Of a stretch of 45,929 nucleotides of DNA, positions 13,350 through 21,871 are shown piece by piece. Under the pieces are notes generated by a model, which was given only the letters and a program-made list of their open reading frames with translations, did no database searches and was not told the DNA's origin. A program made the position numbers and the translations under genes. Position 1 is the first letter of the stretch; each line of letters starts with the position of its first letter. Source of the DNA: a virus; the IMG/VR virus record IMGVR_UViG_3300045918_000389, positions 1-45,929 of that record; one strand, written 5' to 3'.

Positions 13350-14246
13350 ATGGGAGATTGCGTTTTTTGCGGGAAATCTGCGGGTCTTTTTCGGTCCCGG
13401 CATGCGGCCTGCGCGGCGATAGAAAACGAACGGCTGGCAGCAATGGACGCGCAGCGGCGCGCTGCGGATATCGAACGGGATCGGCTGATGCGCGAGTTGC
13501 AGCAAGAAGCGTTTGACACTTTGCACACCGGGGCGGACCTACGAACGCTTGAAGCGCGGGTTTTAGATGCGATCGCGGCCGGCAAGATCGACTACACCCA
13601 CCGGCGTAAGTTGTTGGTGGCCGCATGGTTGCAGGGGGTCGAGCGCTTTCTCGATGATTCTGTCCTGGAAACTCACGAAGAGCACTTGCTGGTTACTTAC
13701 CAAAATCATTTTGGTTTGTCGATGGAAGACTTGAACCAAAGGGGCACATATTCCCGTTTGGCGAAGTCAAGTGTGTTGCGCCGGGTCCTCGCGGGAGAGC
13801 TGGAAGACTTTGCGCAAACTGGCAACTTCGCCGGAGTGAACTTCGAGCGTGGTGAAGTTGCAGTTTGGTCGTTTCAGGATGTGCAGCACCTGGAGGACGT
13901 GGAGCGGCGCCAAGTCGTGGGCCGCTCGCAAGGGGTGAGCGTGCGGGTGATGAGCGGCGTGTACTACCGAGTGGGTGGTTTTAAGGGTGAGCCCGTGGTC
14001 ACCACGGAGCGCAAGGACTTGGGCACCGGAACGCTGATTGCAACCAACATCAACCTGTACTTCATCGGTGAGAGCAAGACCACGAAAATTCCATACCGAA
14101 AAGTGGTTTCGTACACCCCATATAGCAATGGAATCGGTCTGGTGCGCGACACGCTGACGGCTAAGCCGCAGATTTTCATCATTGACGATGGTTGGTTTGC
14201 TTTCAACTTGGTGACCAACCTGTCGAGCCTGCGCTGCCAAGCCTGA
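13350..14246 (+). CDS. Zinc-finger protein with C-terminal GRAM/PH-like domain
   Basis: The 298-residue product starts with a short Cys motif (CVFC at residues 4-7, then His and Cys near 18-21) and a coiled coil (about 26-60, rich in Glu and Arg). The middle is helical. The last 100 residues alternate beta strands: VYYRVGGFKGEP, TLIATNINLYFIGESKTTKIPYRKVVSY, then FIIDDGWFAFNL. This resembles a GRAM/bacterial-PH-like fold used for lipid or protein binding. ATG 13350 follows GGGAGG. It is the last gene before the packaging block and may belong to the prophage-expressed accessory set. Confidence 0.6.
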   Translation: MGDCVFCGKSAGLFRSRHAACAAIENERLAAMDAQRRAADIERDRLMRELQQEAFDTLHTGADLRTLEARVLDAIAAGKIDYTHRRKLLVAAWLQGVERFLDDSVLETHEEHLLVTYQNHFGLSMEDLNQRGTYSRLAKSSVLRRVLAGELEDFAQTGNFAGVNFERGEVAVWSFQDVQHLEDVERRQVVGRSQGVSVRVMSGVYYRVGGFKGEPVVTTERKDLGTGTLIATNINLYFIGESKTTKIPYRKVVSYTPYSNGIGLVRDTLTAKPQIFIIDDGWFAFNLVTNLSSLRCQA

Positions 14247-14336
14247 GTTTGCTTGTTTTGCCCTGTTGGGCTGAATACAGTGGCGGCACGTACATGGTGT
14301 GCGTGTCTCCCTGAGCGTTTGCAAAGACGATCATTT

Positions 14337-14370
14337 GGCCTGTGCTGGCAACGGTACGGGCCATTTTTTT
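14337..14370 (+). terminator. Intrinsic terminator before the packaging genes
   Basis: GGCCTGT (14337-14343) pairs with ACGGGCC (14356-14362), with one G-U pair, and is followed by A-T7 (14363-14370). It ends transcription from the C4-locus-1 genes just before the C7T7 element. Confidence 0.65.
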
Positions 14371-14374
14371 GCGC

Positions 14375-14396
14375 CAATTCCCCCCCTTTTTTTGTC
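14375..14396 (+). repeat. C7T7 element, copy 1 (late-block leader)
   Basis: CAATT, seven C, seven T, GTC. The same 22 bases recur at 24387-24408. Both copies follow an intrinsic terminator closely and precede the first gene of a late block (14421 and 24462). Similarity extends about 15 bases past the repeat (TGAT then a CGCT-like stretch). It is a candidate late promoter or activator site. Confidence 0.65.
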
Positions 14397-14420
14397 GCTG
14401 TGATGCGCTGACCATGTGGC

Positions 14421-15371
14421 ATGGCAAAGGACTGGACGGCTCGACAGACCACCGTGGATTTTCGCTGCGGGGTGTGTAAGCACGCCTGGGAGGATGAGCC
14501 CGATGTAATTGAGGACGCCCCGGAGCTGGAGCACCACCCATATCGGTACTTTGGCGATTGCCCGTCATGCCACGCTGAGCACCAGCCGCAGGCGGGCTGG
14601 GCACGGGCGCTGATGAAGGCGCACCAGATGAGCACCGGCCCGAAGACGCCCGAGGGCATGGCGGCTGTGCGCAAGAACCTAGAAGGGCACCCGAACGGCG
14701 AGGCGGTGCTGCGCACCCGCTTCAACGCCATGAAACACGGGATGGCAGCGAAAACGGCGACTTACTTCCCTGCGAAGCCCGACGGCTACAGCTTTTGCAA
14801 GCAGTGCGACGTGAACCGCGACTGGTGCGGCCAGCAGGCGGCGTGCAGCAAGCAGACCGAGATTTTTATGTTGCACCACGCGGCGTTCGAGAGCCGTAAC
14901 CCGCGTGTGCTGGCGGGCATCCATGCGGACCTGCAGGCGGGCCTGACCGCCATGCTGCAGATGCTGATGCAGCAGGTGTTGGGCGACGGTGTGGTGATTA
15001 CCCAGCCGCGTGTTGAGCTGGACCGCGAGGGCAACAGCCAGACGCTGAGCTACCTGGATGAGCAAGGGAAACGCCAGTACATCTACGACCGCCAGGCGCA
15101 CCCCGCGCTCAAAGCAATCAGCGACTTTGTGAGCCGCCTGGGCCTGAGCATGAACGACCTGGGCATGACGGTGCGGGCAGCTGAGCCCGAAGAGGCGGAT
15201 GCCGGTGGCGTGCTCAAGCTCGATGACAAGACACGGGAAACGCTGGTGGAGTTCAACCAGCGAATGCTGGGGGCCATGGGTAACGCCCGCTCGATGTTGG
15301 CTGCGGCTGACAAGGCGACGAAGGAAGACCCTGTTTTGGTGGCGCATGAGGCGCGGGAAGGTAAATCATGA
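14421..15371 (+). CDS. Putative terminase small subunit / zinc-binding packaging protein
   Basis: The 316-residue product opens with a CxxC...CxxC zinc motif (Cys16, Cys19, then CPSC near 48-51), followed by a basic segment (STGPKTPEGMAAVRKNL and TRFNAMKHGM) characteristic of a phage family found directly upstream of terminase genes. A second Cys cluster (FCKQCDVNRDWC) lies near residue 127. The C-terminal half is helical. Position immediately before TerL suggests a DNA-recognition role in packaging, but this is inferred from context. ATGA overlap with the next gene. Confidence 0.65.
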   Translation: MAKDWTARQTTVDFRCGVCKHAWEDEPDVIEDAPELEHHPYRYFGDCPSCHAEHQPQAGWARALMKAHQMSTGPKTPEGMAAVRKNLEGHPNGEAVLRTRFNAMKHGMAAKTATYFPAKPDGYSFCKQCDVNRDWCGQQAACSKQTEIFMLHHAAFESRNPRVLAGIHADLQAGLTAMLQMLMQQVLGDGVVITQPRVELDREGNSQTLSYLDEQGKRQYIYDRQAHPALKAISDFVSRLGLSMNDLGMTVRAAEPEEADAGGVLKLDDKTRETLVEFNQRMLGAMGNARSMLAAADKATKEDPVLVAHEAREGKS

Positions 15372-15796
15372 AGAGATACATCGGCAATCAAGTGATCAAG
15401 GCAAAGCCCATGACTCGGCTGGCTTACAACCAGTTGCGCGGCTGGGCATTGCCTGCGGATGAAAACGGCGCAGACGCCGGGTATTTGGTGGAGTACACCG
15501 ACGGCGGGAAGCCCAATCTGGAGGGCTATGCCGGTTATGTGAGCTGGTCGCCAGCGGAGCAGTTTGAATGGGCTTACAGAGAGCGCCCGGCCATCGATGG
15601 CCTGCAGCTGCACCAGCAGCGTGTCGTTGATGAAAAGGCCGATCTAGAAGTGAAGGCTAAAGCACTGAGCCAGTTCATTGGCCATAACCCCGTCTTTGAA
15701 AAGCTCGACGAGGAAGAAAAAGAGCTGTTGAAACTGCAGAACGATGTGATGTTTCAGTACTACGAAATCCTTGCCGCGCGCATCGCAGCGTTCTGA
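15368..15796 (+). CDS. Gp49/66-like plus crAss001_48-like small phage protein
   Basis: The 142-residue product combines two known phage modules. Residues 1-70 (KRYIGNQVIKAKPMTRLAYN, GYLVEYTDGGKP, GYVSWSPAEQFEWAYR) match the phage Gp49/66 family. Residues 80-142 (helix-rich, LHQQRVVDEKADLEVKAKAL, FYKL-type heptads, EILAARIAAF) match the crAss001_48-related helical module. Both are of unknown function and commonly encoded by siphoviruses. It is coupled to its neighbour by ATGA. Confidence 0.75.
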   Translation: MKRYIGNQVIKAKPMTRLAYNQLRGWALPADENGADAGYLVEYTDGGKPNLEGYAGYVSWSPAEQFEWAYRERPAIDGLQLHQQRVVDEKADLEVKAKALSQFIGHNPVFEKLDEEEKELLKLQNDVMFQYYEILAARIAAF

Positions 15797-15802
15797 TAAG
15801 CC

Positions 15803-17389
15803 ATGCGCTCCACCGCCACCGAACGCAAAAAGTCTTCGCTCGTTGCTGAGCGGGAGATCATGCGTTTTGCGGTGGCGGACCCTGAGACGGGGTTGAAGCC
15901 GCATGCGCTGTGGCACAAGCATGTGCACAACGTCGAGCTGGACCCGATGCAGTGCTTGAAGATGGCGGAGATGGATGTGCACCCGAATACGGTGGACTAT
16001 TCATCGCGCCGGACCGGCAAGACGGCGGTGAAGGAGATTTACATCCTGGAGCAGCTGGCCACCAACTCGCACCAGGAGTGCGGCATCGTGGCGCCACGGA
16101 TGCAGCAGAGCCAAAACAACCTGAATTACCAGACGGATGCGATCAAGCGCAGCCCGATGCTCAAAGCGTTCATCCAGTACACCAACGGCCGCCAGCAGCT
16201 GCGCGATACGGGGTACCAGTTTGTGAACCTGAGCAAGTCGAGCGCCTACGGGATCATGAGCCAGATTGACGGTGACTCGATCACGATCGCCAGCCTGGAA
16301 GAGACGGACGACATGCCGCAGGACCGGCTGTTGAGCCGCTTTTTGCCGATGCTGGGCGCAGCGCGCAGGCTGGGGGTGGACACGCGGGAGAAGAAGTTCA
16401 GCCCGTCGATCCGGATCAGCGGGGTGTTTAAGGGTGCGGACGTGCTGCAGCGGCTGATTGACACCGGCGAGTACCACCGCCTGCCCGCTGTGAACGTGCA
16501 CCTGGGCGTGCAGATGGGCATGGTGGATGCTGAGTGGGCCAAGAGCATGCAGCTGCAGCAGAGCCCGGAGGAGTACATACGGCAGTTTTTGTGCAAGAAC
16601 ATCAAGGCGCGCAACTGGATTTGGGAAGAGCACATTCGTCGGGCCTGCGCCCTGGGCCTGGAAGCGAACCTGCAGCGCGCGGAGCCGATGCCTGGCCAGC
16701 GCTACAAGCGCCGGGGGCTGATTGGCCTGGGGTACGACCACACCGGCCACGGCGAGACGCCCGAGGCCTCGAAAAGCGCGCTGGTGATTACCGAGGTGAT
16801 GGGCAACTGGCTGACCTTTCCCTACGTGAAGCTGTGGCCACCGGGCACGAGCGACAGCACGTTACGCCGGGACATTGTGGCGATTTGGGACTACTTCCGG
16901 CCCGACTACGCCATTGGCGACGCCTACGGCGTGGGGATGATGACCGCGGTGAACGACGACCTGTACCGCCAGGGCCTGACCGAGATCAACCGCGAAACCG
17001 TGGCCGATGGCCAGAGCAATGCCAGCGCTTGGGGCGGCTGGGCGTTTGCGCCGATGCGGTTTGAGGGCATGACCAAGCACGTGATGGCCAGCGCGGTGCG
17101 CGAGGCCTTCCACAACAACCGGGCGGCTTTCCCCTACGTGGATACGGGCTGGGACCAGGAAGACAAGGACTGGCTGACCTTTATGCGCCAGCTGGGGAAT
17201 ATGAAGGCGCTGCCTACGCAGGCGAGCTACAGCAGCTTCCAGATGGTGGACCAAAAGATTGGCGACGACTTGTTTGACGCGATTTGCGCCAGCGTTTACG
17301 CCTTGCTGACCCGAGGGCTTGCCGATGCGCCAGCGGTGATACAGGCCCGCAAGGTGAGCCGTGAAAGCCTGCTGGGCCTGAGCGTTTAG
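15803..17389 (+). CDS. terL: Terminase large subunit
   Basis: The 528-residue protein has a packaging ATPase N-half with a Walker-A-like SSRRTGKTAV (about residues 68-77) and a Walker-B-type acidic patch in SITIASLEETDDMP (about 155-168). A RNase-H-like nuclease C-half follows: GLGYDHTGHGE (about 311), DYAIGDAYG (about 372) and KIGDDLFDAICASVYAL near residue 490 supply the acidic metal-binding residues. It translocates DNA into the prohead and cuts concatemers, docking on the portal encoded next. Length is normal for TerL. Confidence 0.88.
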   Translation: MRSTATERKKSSLVAEREIMRFAVADPETGLKPHALWHKHVHNVELDPMQCLKMAEMDVHPNTVDYSSRRTGKTAVKEIYILEQLATNSHQECGIVAPRMQQSQNNLNYQTDAIKRSPMLKAFIQYTNGRQQLRDTGYQFVNLSKSSAYGIMSQIDGDSITIASLEETDDMPQDRLLSRFLPMLGAARRLGVDTREKKFSPSIRISGVFKGADVLQRLIDTGEYHRLPAVNVHLGVQMGMVDAEWAKSMQLQQSPEEYIRQFLCKNIKARNWIWEEHIRRACALGLEANLQRAEPMPGQRYKRRGLIGLGYDHTGHGETPEASKSALVITEVMGNWLTFPYVKLWPPGTSDSTLRRDIVAIWDYFRPDYAIGDAYGVGMMTAVNDDLYRQGLTEINRETVADGQSNASAWGGWAFAPMRFEGMTKHVMASAVREAFHNNRAAFPYVDTGWDQEDKDWLTFMRQLGNMKALPTQASYSSFQMVDQKIGDDLFDAICASVYALLTRGLADAPAVIQARKVSRESLLGLSV

Positions 17390-17411
17390 CTGATTTTTGA
17401 AAGACCCGAAC

Positions 17412-18818
17412 ATGAGTTACCTGAAGACCGTGGCTGAGAACGTGGCTAAAAAGTGGGGCGAGATGTTCCCCAGTAGCGCCCGCCTGGCTGGCGAGACCGG
17501 GGGGCGTATCGACAGCGATAAAGCCATGCGCCGGGCGATGAAGAACGAGATGTTTGTGGACTACGAGCGCCGCGAGCTGGTGCGCCTGATGCGCGAGATG
17601 GACCTTAAAGATGGCCGCGTGAAGCAGGTGCACAACCGAACGGCGTCGGACGTGATTCGGGGCGGGCTGGTGATGCAGACCAACAGCGAGACGCTGGGCC
17701 GGGAGTGGGAGGCCTTTGAGGCGCGGCTGCAGCTGAACAACTGGGAGAAGCTCAAGAGCGACGCGCGCGGCATCATCATGGAGGGCAACCTGCCGCTGCA
17801 GCTGGTGCTGGACGCCGGCAAGATTGCCGCCGGTGTGCGTATGCCCAGCGACACGATCGTGCCGGTGGTGGACATGGGCGGGCGATTTAAGAACCCGGCT
17901 GTGGCGTATGAGCAGCGCGATGTGCTGAACGGCGGCGTGATAGCCGGGTTTGCAGCCTGGCAGATGGCCATGGGCCGACTGGACCCCGACAACTGGGACG
18001 ACCTGGGCAGCATGGGGCGCCCGCTGCTGGACGGCTGCGCCAGTGTGTGGCGCAAGCTGGTGATGACGGAGGAGGACCTGGTGATACGCCGCCGGGTGCG
18101 GGCCCCGCTGCGCCTGGCCCACGTGCTGGAGGGTGCCGACGAACCTACGCTGAATGCTTACCGCAAAACGACGGATAGCGAGAAAGGCGAGATCACCACC
18201 GACTTTTACCTCAACCGCAAGGGCGGTGTGCAGGCCATACAGGGAGACGCAACGCTGGGCGATATCGGCGACGTGGCCCACCTGCTGAGCACGTTTTTTG
18301 CCGGAAGCCCAGCGCCCAAGGCCATGTTTGGCTACACCGACGGCGTGGCGCGCGATGTACTCGAGGACATGAAGCGCAGCTACTACGACACGGTGGACGG
18401 CCTGCAGGACGCGGTGGGCGGGGTGTATGCGTTTAGCTTCCGGATGCACTTGTTATTCCAGGGCATTGACCCTGGCCCGGACGACTTTTACCTGCGCTTT
18501 GCCACGCGGCGCACCGAGAGCAGCAACCAGATTGCCGACCTGGCACTCAAGTACATGGCGCTGGGCCTGCCGGACGAACATATCCACAGCGAGATGGGCC
18601 TGAACCCCGAAAAAATTCGGGCGATGAAGATCAAGCAGGCACAGAGCACCGACCCGTACCCCAACGCCTTGAAGATTGGGGCGGACGGTGCCGCACAGGG
18701 CGCGCCTGGTGCACCTGGTGGCCAGAAGGTGAGCATTACGCCGGGCAATGCGCCCAAGGGTGAAAGCGGCACCAGCGTGTCGAACCCCGGCAGCAATGGC
18801 GGGAGGGGCCGGGCGTGA
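17412..18818 (+). CDS. Portal protein
   Basis: The 468-residue product lies between TerL and the MuF gene, the usual portal position, and has the usual size. It shows a basic wing/stem region (VKQVHNRTASDVIRGGLVM), a helical crown and a Gly/Pro/Ala-rich disordered C-terminus (residues about 425-468), as seen in many siphovirus portals. The portal forms the dodecameric DNA channel at one capsid vertex. No single diagnostic motif was read, so the call rests on context and composition. ATG 17412 is preferred to an upstream TTG. Confidence 0.78.
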   Translation: MSYLKTVAENVAKKWGEMFPSSARLAGETGGRIDSDKAMRRAMKNEMFVDYERRELVRLMREMDLKDGRVKQVHNRTASDVIRGGLVMQTNSETLGREWEAFEARLQLNNWEKLKSDARGIIMEGNLPLQLVLDAGKIAAGVRMPSDTIVPVVDMGGRFKNPAVAYEQRDVLNGGVIAGFAAWQMAMGRLDPDNWDDLGSMGRPLLDGCASVWRKLVMTEEDLVIRRRVRAPLRLAHVLEGADEPTLNAYRKTTDSEKGEITTDFYLNRKGGVQAIQGDATLGDIGDVAHLLSTFFAGSPAPKAMFGYTDGVARDVLEDMKRSYYDTVDGLQDAVGGVYAFSFRMHLLFQGIDPGPDDFYLRFATRRTESSNQIADLALKYMALGLPDEHIHSEMGLNPEKIRAMKIKQAQSTDPYPNALKIGADGAAQGAPGAPGGQKVSITPGNAPKGESGTSVSNPGSNGGRGRA

Positions 18819-20374
18819 ACACAGCGGCTACCCGGGCGGCGATCAAACGCGCCAGCCAGCAGGCACGCAACGCCATGCGCGAGCTGGACGCCCAGGCGCT
18901 GGCTGAGCTGGTGGCGCTGTACCAGGACGCGGTCGAGCAGGTGAAGGCGGCCATTGCGGCCCGGGCCGATGGCGACAACATGGTGCCGCTGGACCAGCTG
19001 CGCGGTCTGCTGCGCCAGGTGGAAGACGTGTTGGCCAACCTGGGCCAACTGCGTGATGCGCTGCTGCTGCAGGGCCTGCAGGACGCGGCCACGTTGGGCG
19101 TGCGCCCGTACACCGCTGCCGGGGTGGGTGCCACCGGCATGGCGGGCCAGGCTGTGCTGGGCACGGAAGCGGCCATGCGGATCCACACTGAGGCGGTGGA
19201 TTTTGTGCGCAGCTTCAAAGCTGCAGACGGCCTGACGCTGAGCGACCGGGTATGGCGGCTGGACCAGGGCGCCAAGGAGGCGCTGACCCGTGCCATTGGC
19301 CGGGCGGTGGTGAGCGGGTGGGATGCGCAGCGCGCGGCCCGCAGCTTTATGGCCAGCGGCCAGCCGGTGCCGCTGGATGTGCAGCAGCGCTTGCGTGCGG
19401 GCCGGGTGGATGCACTGCAAACCGGGGCGGACCTGCTGGTTGGAAGCGAAACGACCGGCGGCGAGGTGTGGAAGGCCCAGCGGGTAATGCGCACCGAGAT
19501 TAACCGCGCCCACGGCACGGCCTACATGGCCGCAGCTGAGGGCACGCCGGGGTTTGTGGGGTTTAGGTTTTTGCTGAGCCCGCTGCACCCGAAGCCGGAC
19601 ATTTGCGACCTGCTGGCCGCGCAGAACCTGTATGGCCTGGGTGCCGGTGTGTACCCCACTGCAAAGGAGTGCCCGTGGCCAGCGCACCCGAACACGCTGA
19701 GCTTTGTGGTGATGGTGTTTGAGGCTGAGGTGACGGTTGCGGACCGGGCGGGTAAAGAAACTGCGACGCAGGCCATGGGCAGGCTCAGTTCAGATGTGCG
19801 AGATGGGGTGTTGGGCAAAACCAAGGCGACGTATTTTGACCAAGGGCTATTGGGGAAGGGTGCTATCCGGAGCCCGCTGAGCGCGGTGGAGGAACGGTTG
19901 GGGCGCCAAGGCATTACCCCATCAATGGAAGTGAAGAAAACAGACACTGCAGCAGCTGCGGCCATACAGCGGTTTATTGATGAAAGCCGGGGCGGGAAGG
20001 TGGACCGGCGCATGGTTGTTGGGCCGATTGGGGGCGAAGCGGCGCGCTTTGTCCGTGAGGAATTGGGACGCGACCCCGCCAACCTGGTGCGCTCACTGGA
20101 GGCCAGTGCAGTGCGCCACACGTTTAAACACCATGGAAATGCGACCACTGAGGCTTTGCGTGGCCAGGTGGCTATTACGGACGCGGATTTTGAGCGGCTG
20201 CAGAAGATTGCGGCTGGGGGCAAGCGGGAGTTGTCAGAACGTACCAACCGGGGCAGTCCGGTGGTGACGGTGCAAATGACGCTGGGGGGGTATGACTACA
20301 CGGTGCAGGAGGTGGTGCGCCGGGATGATGTGACGCTGGTCACGATGTGGAAGAAGAAATCCAAGACCCAATGA
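18815..20374 (+). CDS. MuF-type minor head protein fused to a C-terminal PBECR-like nuclease toxin domain
   Basis: The GTG start (18815) follows GGGAGGGG and overlaps the portal stop. Residues about 150-310 carry the MuF core (RVWRLDQGAKEAL, VMRTEINRAHGTAY, then HPKPDICD and ECPWPAHPN), which lines the portal and is ejected with DNA. Residues about 340-519 are extra. They end in VRHTFKHHGN, ITDADFERLQKIAAGG and YTVQEVVRRDDVTLVTMWKKK, resembling the PBECR (barnase/EndoU/colicin-E5/RelE) toxin group known on MuF proteins. Such a domain could act as an RNase in the infected cell. The toxin assignment is by motif memory and needs a profile search. Confidence 0.78.
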   Translation: MNTAATRAAIKRASQQARNAMRELDAQALAELVALYQDAVEQVKAAIAARADGDNMVPLDQLRGLLRQVEDVLANLGQLRDALLLQGLQDAATLGVRPYTAAGVGATGMAGQAVLGTEAAMRIHTEAVDFVRSFKAADGLTLSDRVWRLDQGAKEALTRAIGRAVVSGWDAQRAARSFMASGQPVPLDVQQRLRAGRVDALQTGADLLVGSETTGGEVWKAQRVMRTEINRAHGTAYMAAAEGTPGFVGFRFLLSPLHPKPDICDLLAAQNLYGLGAGVYPTAKECPWPAHPNTLSFVVMVFEAEVTVADRAGKETATQAMGRLSSDVRDGVLGKTKATYFDQGLLGKGAIRSPLSAVEERLGRQGITPSMEVKKTDTAAAAAIQRFIDESRGGKVDRRMVVGPIGGEAARFVREELGRDPANLVRSLEASAVRHTFKHHGNATTEALRGQVAITDADFERLQKIAAGGKRELSERTNRGSPVVTVQMTLGGYDYTVQEVVRRDDVTLVTMWKKKSKTQ

Positions 20375-20378
20375 AAAA

Positions 20379-20435
20379 CCCCACGGGAGCTACCTGAGTG
20401 AACCGGTTGCCAAACGCCCGAAGCGTACCGTGGGG
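20379..20435. repeat. Long-loop inverted repeat after the MuF-toxin gene
   Basis: CCCCACGG (20379-20386) is matched by CCGTGGGG (20428-20435) with 41 bases between. It begins five bases after the toxin gene stop. It could be a transcription-attenuating stem or the scar of a removed element; no T-run follows. The gap to the next start (20545) holds only a 27-codon frame. Confidence 0.45.
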
Positions 20436-20544
20436 AAGCCGCATTTTAGTGGAATTTTTGGAATTATTCAAATGACCAATTTAGTAAATGCAAGTCTGGC
20501 CGGTGCGCCACTGCCAAGGCTGGGCAGGATACGAGGGCAGTCCG

Positions 20545-20889
20545 ATGGACTTTGACGAGTTGTTGGAGTGCTACCAGCGCGATTTCAAGGCCTACCGTGC
20601 GCTGATCGTGCTGGACGACAAAATATTGCGGCGATACGTGCTGTGCTGGAACCCACACCTGGTGCAGCGGGTGCACAGCTTTCCCATGGGCGAATCTGTC
20701 AAAGACCTGTGGGACTGCGTGGCCGTTGACTACAAGGCCCTGGGCGAACTGACTGGCGACAGCCTGCCCGACGTTATGGCCCGCTTCCGGCAAGTGCAGG
20801 GGCAGCAACTGATATGGCCGGATGGCACAGTGAACGGTTCTGTAGCGAGCATTCTGGCAAACAAGATGGCCGAAATCACTGGCCTGTAA
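20545..20889 (+). CDS. Small protein after MuF-toxin, possible immunity or head accessory
   Basis: ATG 20545 follows a GAGGG site. The 114-residue acidic product (MDFDELLECYQRDFKAYRAL at the start) has an alpha/beta composition and no recognised family. Polymorphic-toxin genes are often followed by an immunity gene, so that role is possible, but a head-accessory role is equally compatible. An in-frame ATG at 20488 exists without a ribosome-binding site. Confidence 0.6.
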   Translation: MDFDELLECYQRDFKAYRALIVLDDKILRRYVLCWNPHLVQRVHSFPMGESVKDLWDCVAVDYKALGELTGDSLPDVMARFRQVQGQQLIWPDGTVNGSVASILANKMAEITGL

Positions 20890-20926
20890 GCTAGGCTGCG
20901 CAGTCCAAAACCAAACCAAGCCCGCC

Positions 20927-21334
20927 ATGAAAAACAGTACTTTTGCCACCTGCATTGCCCTGCTGGTTGCCGCAGCGCTGTCCGCCTGCTCAACCCCTGA
21001 AGATTTGAAGCGCTCAAACCCGCCCGTGTCGTTCCAGGTAAACGCCAATTACCAGCTGGTGCTTAAACGCTTTGTTGACAACTATCAATAATGCTATGTC
21101 GGCCCGATATTGCCAATCGGGCAGGTTATCAATGAGGTGCAAAACTATCCCGATTTGAGAATGGCCACCATCGTGCGCGGCGCAAGTGGTGTGGGCTCGC
21201 AAACGCACCAAGTGTTTGAAATCAAGGAGACAGCCGCCAACACCACGGTGGTGAGCTTCACCCAACGGTTTGCAATACAAAAGTTCGCTGACTTTTACGA
21301 GCGCATTGCCAACGGCGCCACTGGCTGCCTGTAG
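20927..21334 (+). pseudogene. Lipoprotein gene interrupted by an in-frame TAA
   Basis: ATG 20927 opens a signal peptide ending in the lipobox LSAC with Cys21, so the product is a lipoprotein anchored in the membrane. The frame meets TAA at 21089-21091 after 54 residues. The same frame then continues open for 80 more codons with protein-like composition (VINEVQNYPDLRMATIVRGA, QHQVFEIKET-type strands, then FYERIANGATGC) to TAG 21332-21334. Codon use shows no change across the stop. Either the gene has been inactivated by one substitution, the stop is read through, or only the short peptide is used. Two bases separate its end from the nuclease start. Confidence 0.68.
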
Positions 21335-21336
21335 CT

Positions 21337-21768
21337 GTGAGCGCGCTGGCGCTGTGCATCGCGATCGCCATTGCTGATGGCGACACGCTCACCGTGCGCT
21401 GCGGGGCACCAGGTGCGTACACGCAAACCAAAATCCGGATTGCCGAGATCGATGCGCCCGAGCGCCGACAGGCCTACGGCGAGCGGGCGCACCAGACGCT
21501 GGCCACGCTTTGCCACCAGCAAACCGCTGAGGTAACCCCGCAAACCCTTGATCGCTATGGTCGCACCGTTGCCCGCGTGCGGTGCCAAGGGCAAGACGTC
21601 AGCGCCGCAATGGTCAAGGCAGGTATGGCATGGGCCTACGCGAAGTATTTGACAGACCCTGAAATCAAGCGACTGGAAGGGCTCTCACGCACGGGAAAGG
21701 TCGGGCTATGGTCTGACACTGCGCCCGTGCCCCCATGGGAGTATCGGCACCGAAAGGTCGGCGAGTGA
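21337..21768 (+). CDS. Thermonuclease (SNase-like)
   Basis: The 143-residue product is a staphylococcal-nuclease-fold enzyme. The calcium/catalytic residues are present in order: Asp14 and Asp16 in IADGDTL, Arg34 and Asp39/Glu42 in KIRIAEIDAPE, and Arg76 in DRYGRTVARV. The C-terminal GLWSD and PPWEYR segments are typical. SNase-like proteins hydrolyse DNA and RNA, usually outside the cytoplasm. The hydrophobic first 12 residues may be part of a signal sequence. GTG 21337 lies two bases after the interrupted lipoprotein frame, so the pair was likely co-translated. Confidence 0.85.
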   Translation: MSALALCIAIAIADGDTLTVRCGAPGAYTQTKIRIAEIDAPERRQAYGERAHQTLATLCHQQTAEVTPQTLDRYGRTVARVRCQGQDVSAAMVKAGMAWAYAKYLTDPEIKRLEGLSRTGKVGLWSDTAPVPPWEYRHRKVGE

Positions 21769-21770
21769 CG

Positions 21771-21804
21771 AAAAAAAAGGGCAAGCCGTTGCCGACTTGC
21801 CCTT
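21771..21804 (-). terminator. Intrinsic terminator for the leftward 39-aa gene
   Basis: AAGGGCAAG (21777-21785) and CTTGCCCTT (21796-21804) form a perfect 9-bp stem. Eight A on the + strand at 21771-21778 become a U-run on the leftward transcript, so it terminates leftward transcription. Confidence 0.82.
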
Positions 21805-21871
21805 CCCATCGTGGCCAACCTATTGACCACCACCGCCACCCTGGCGGGCGCCACTTGGACCCGTGCTGCCA

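Noticed and set aside
20472-20555. 27-codon frame after the MuF-toxin gene
   Set aside because: No ribosome-binding site, overlaps the next gene start, and no peptide features.
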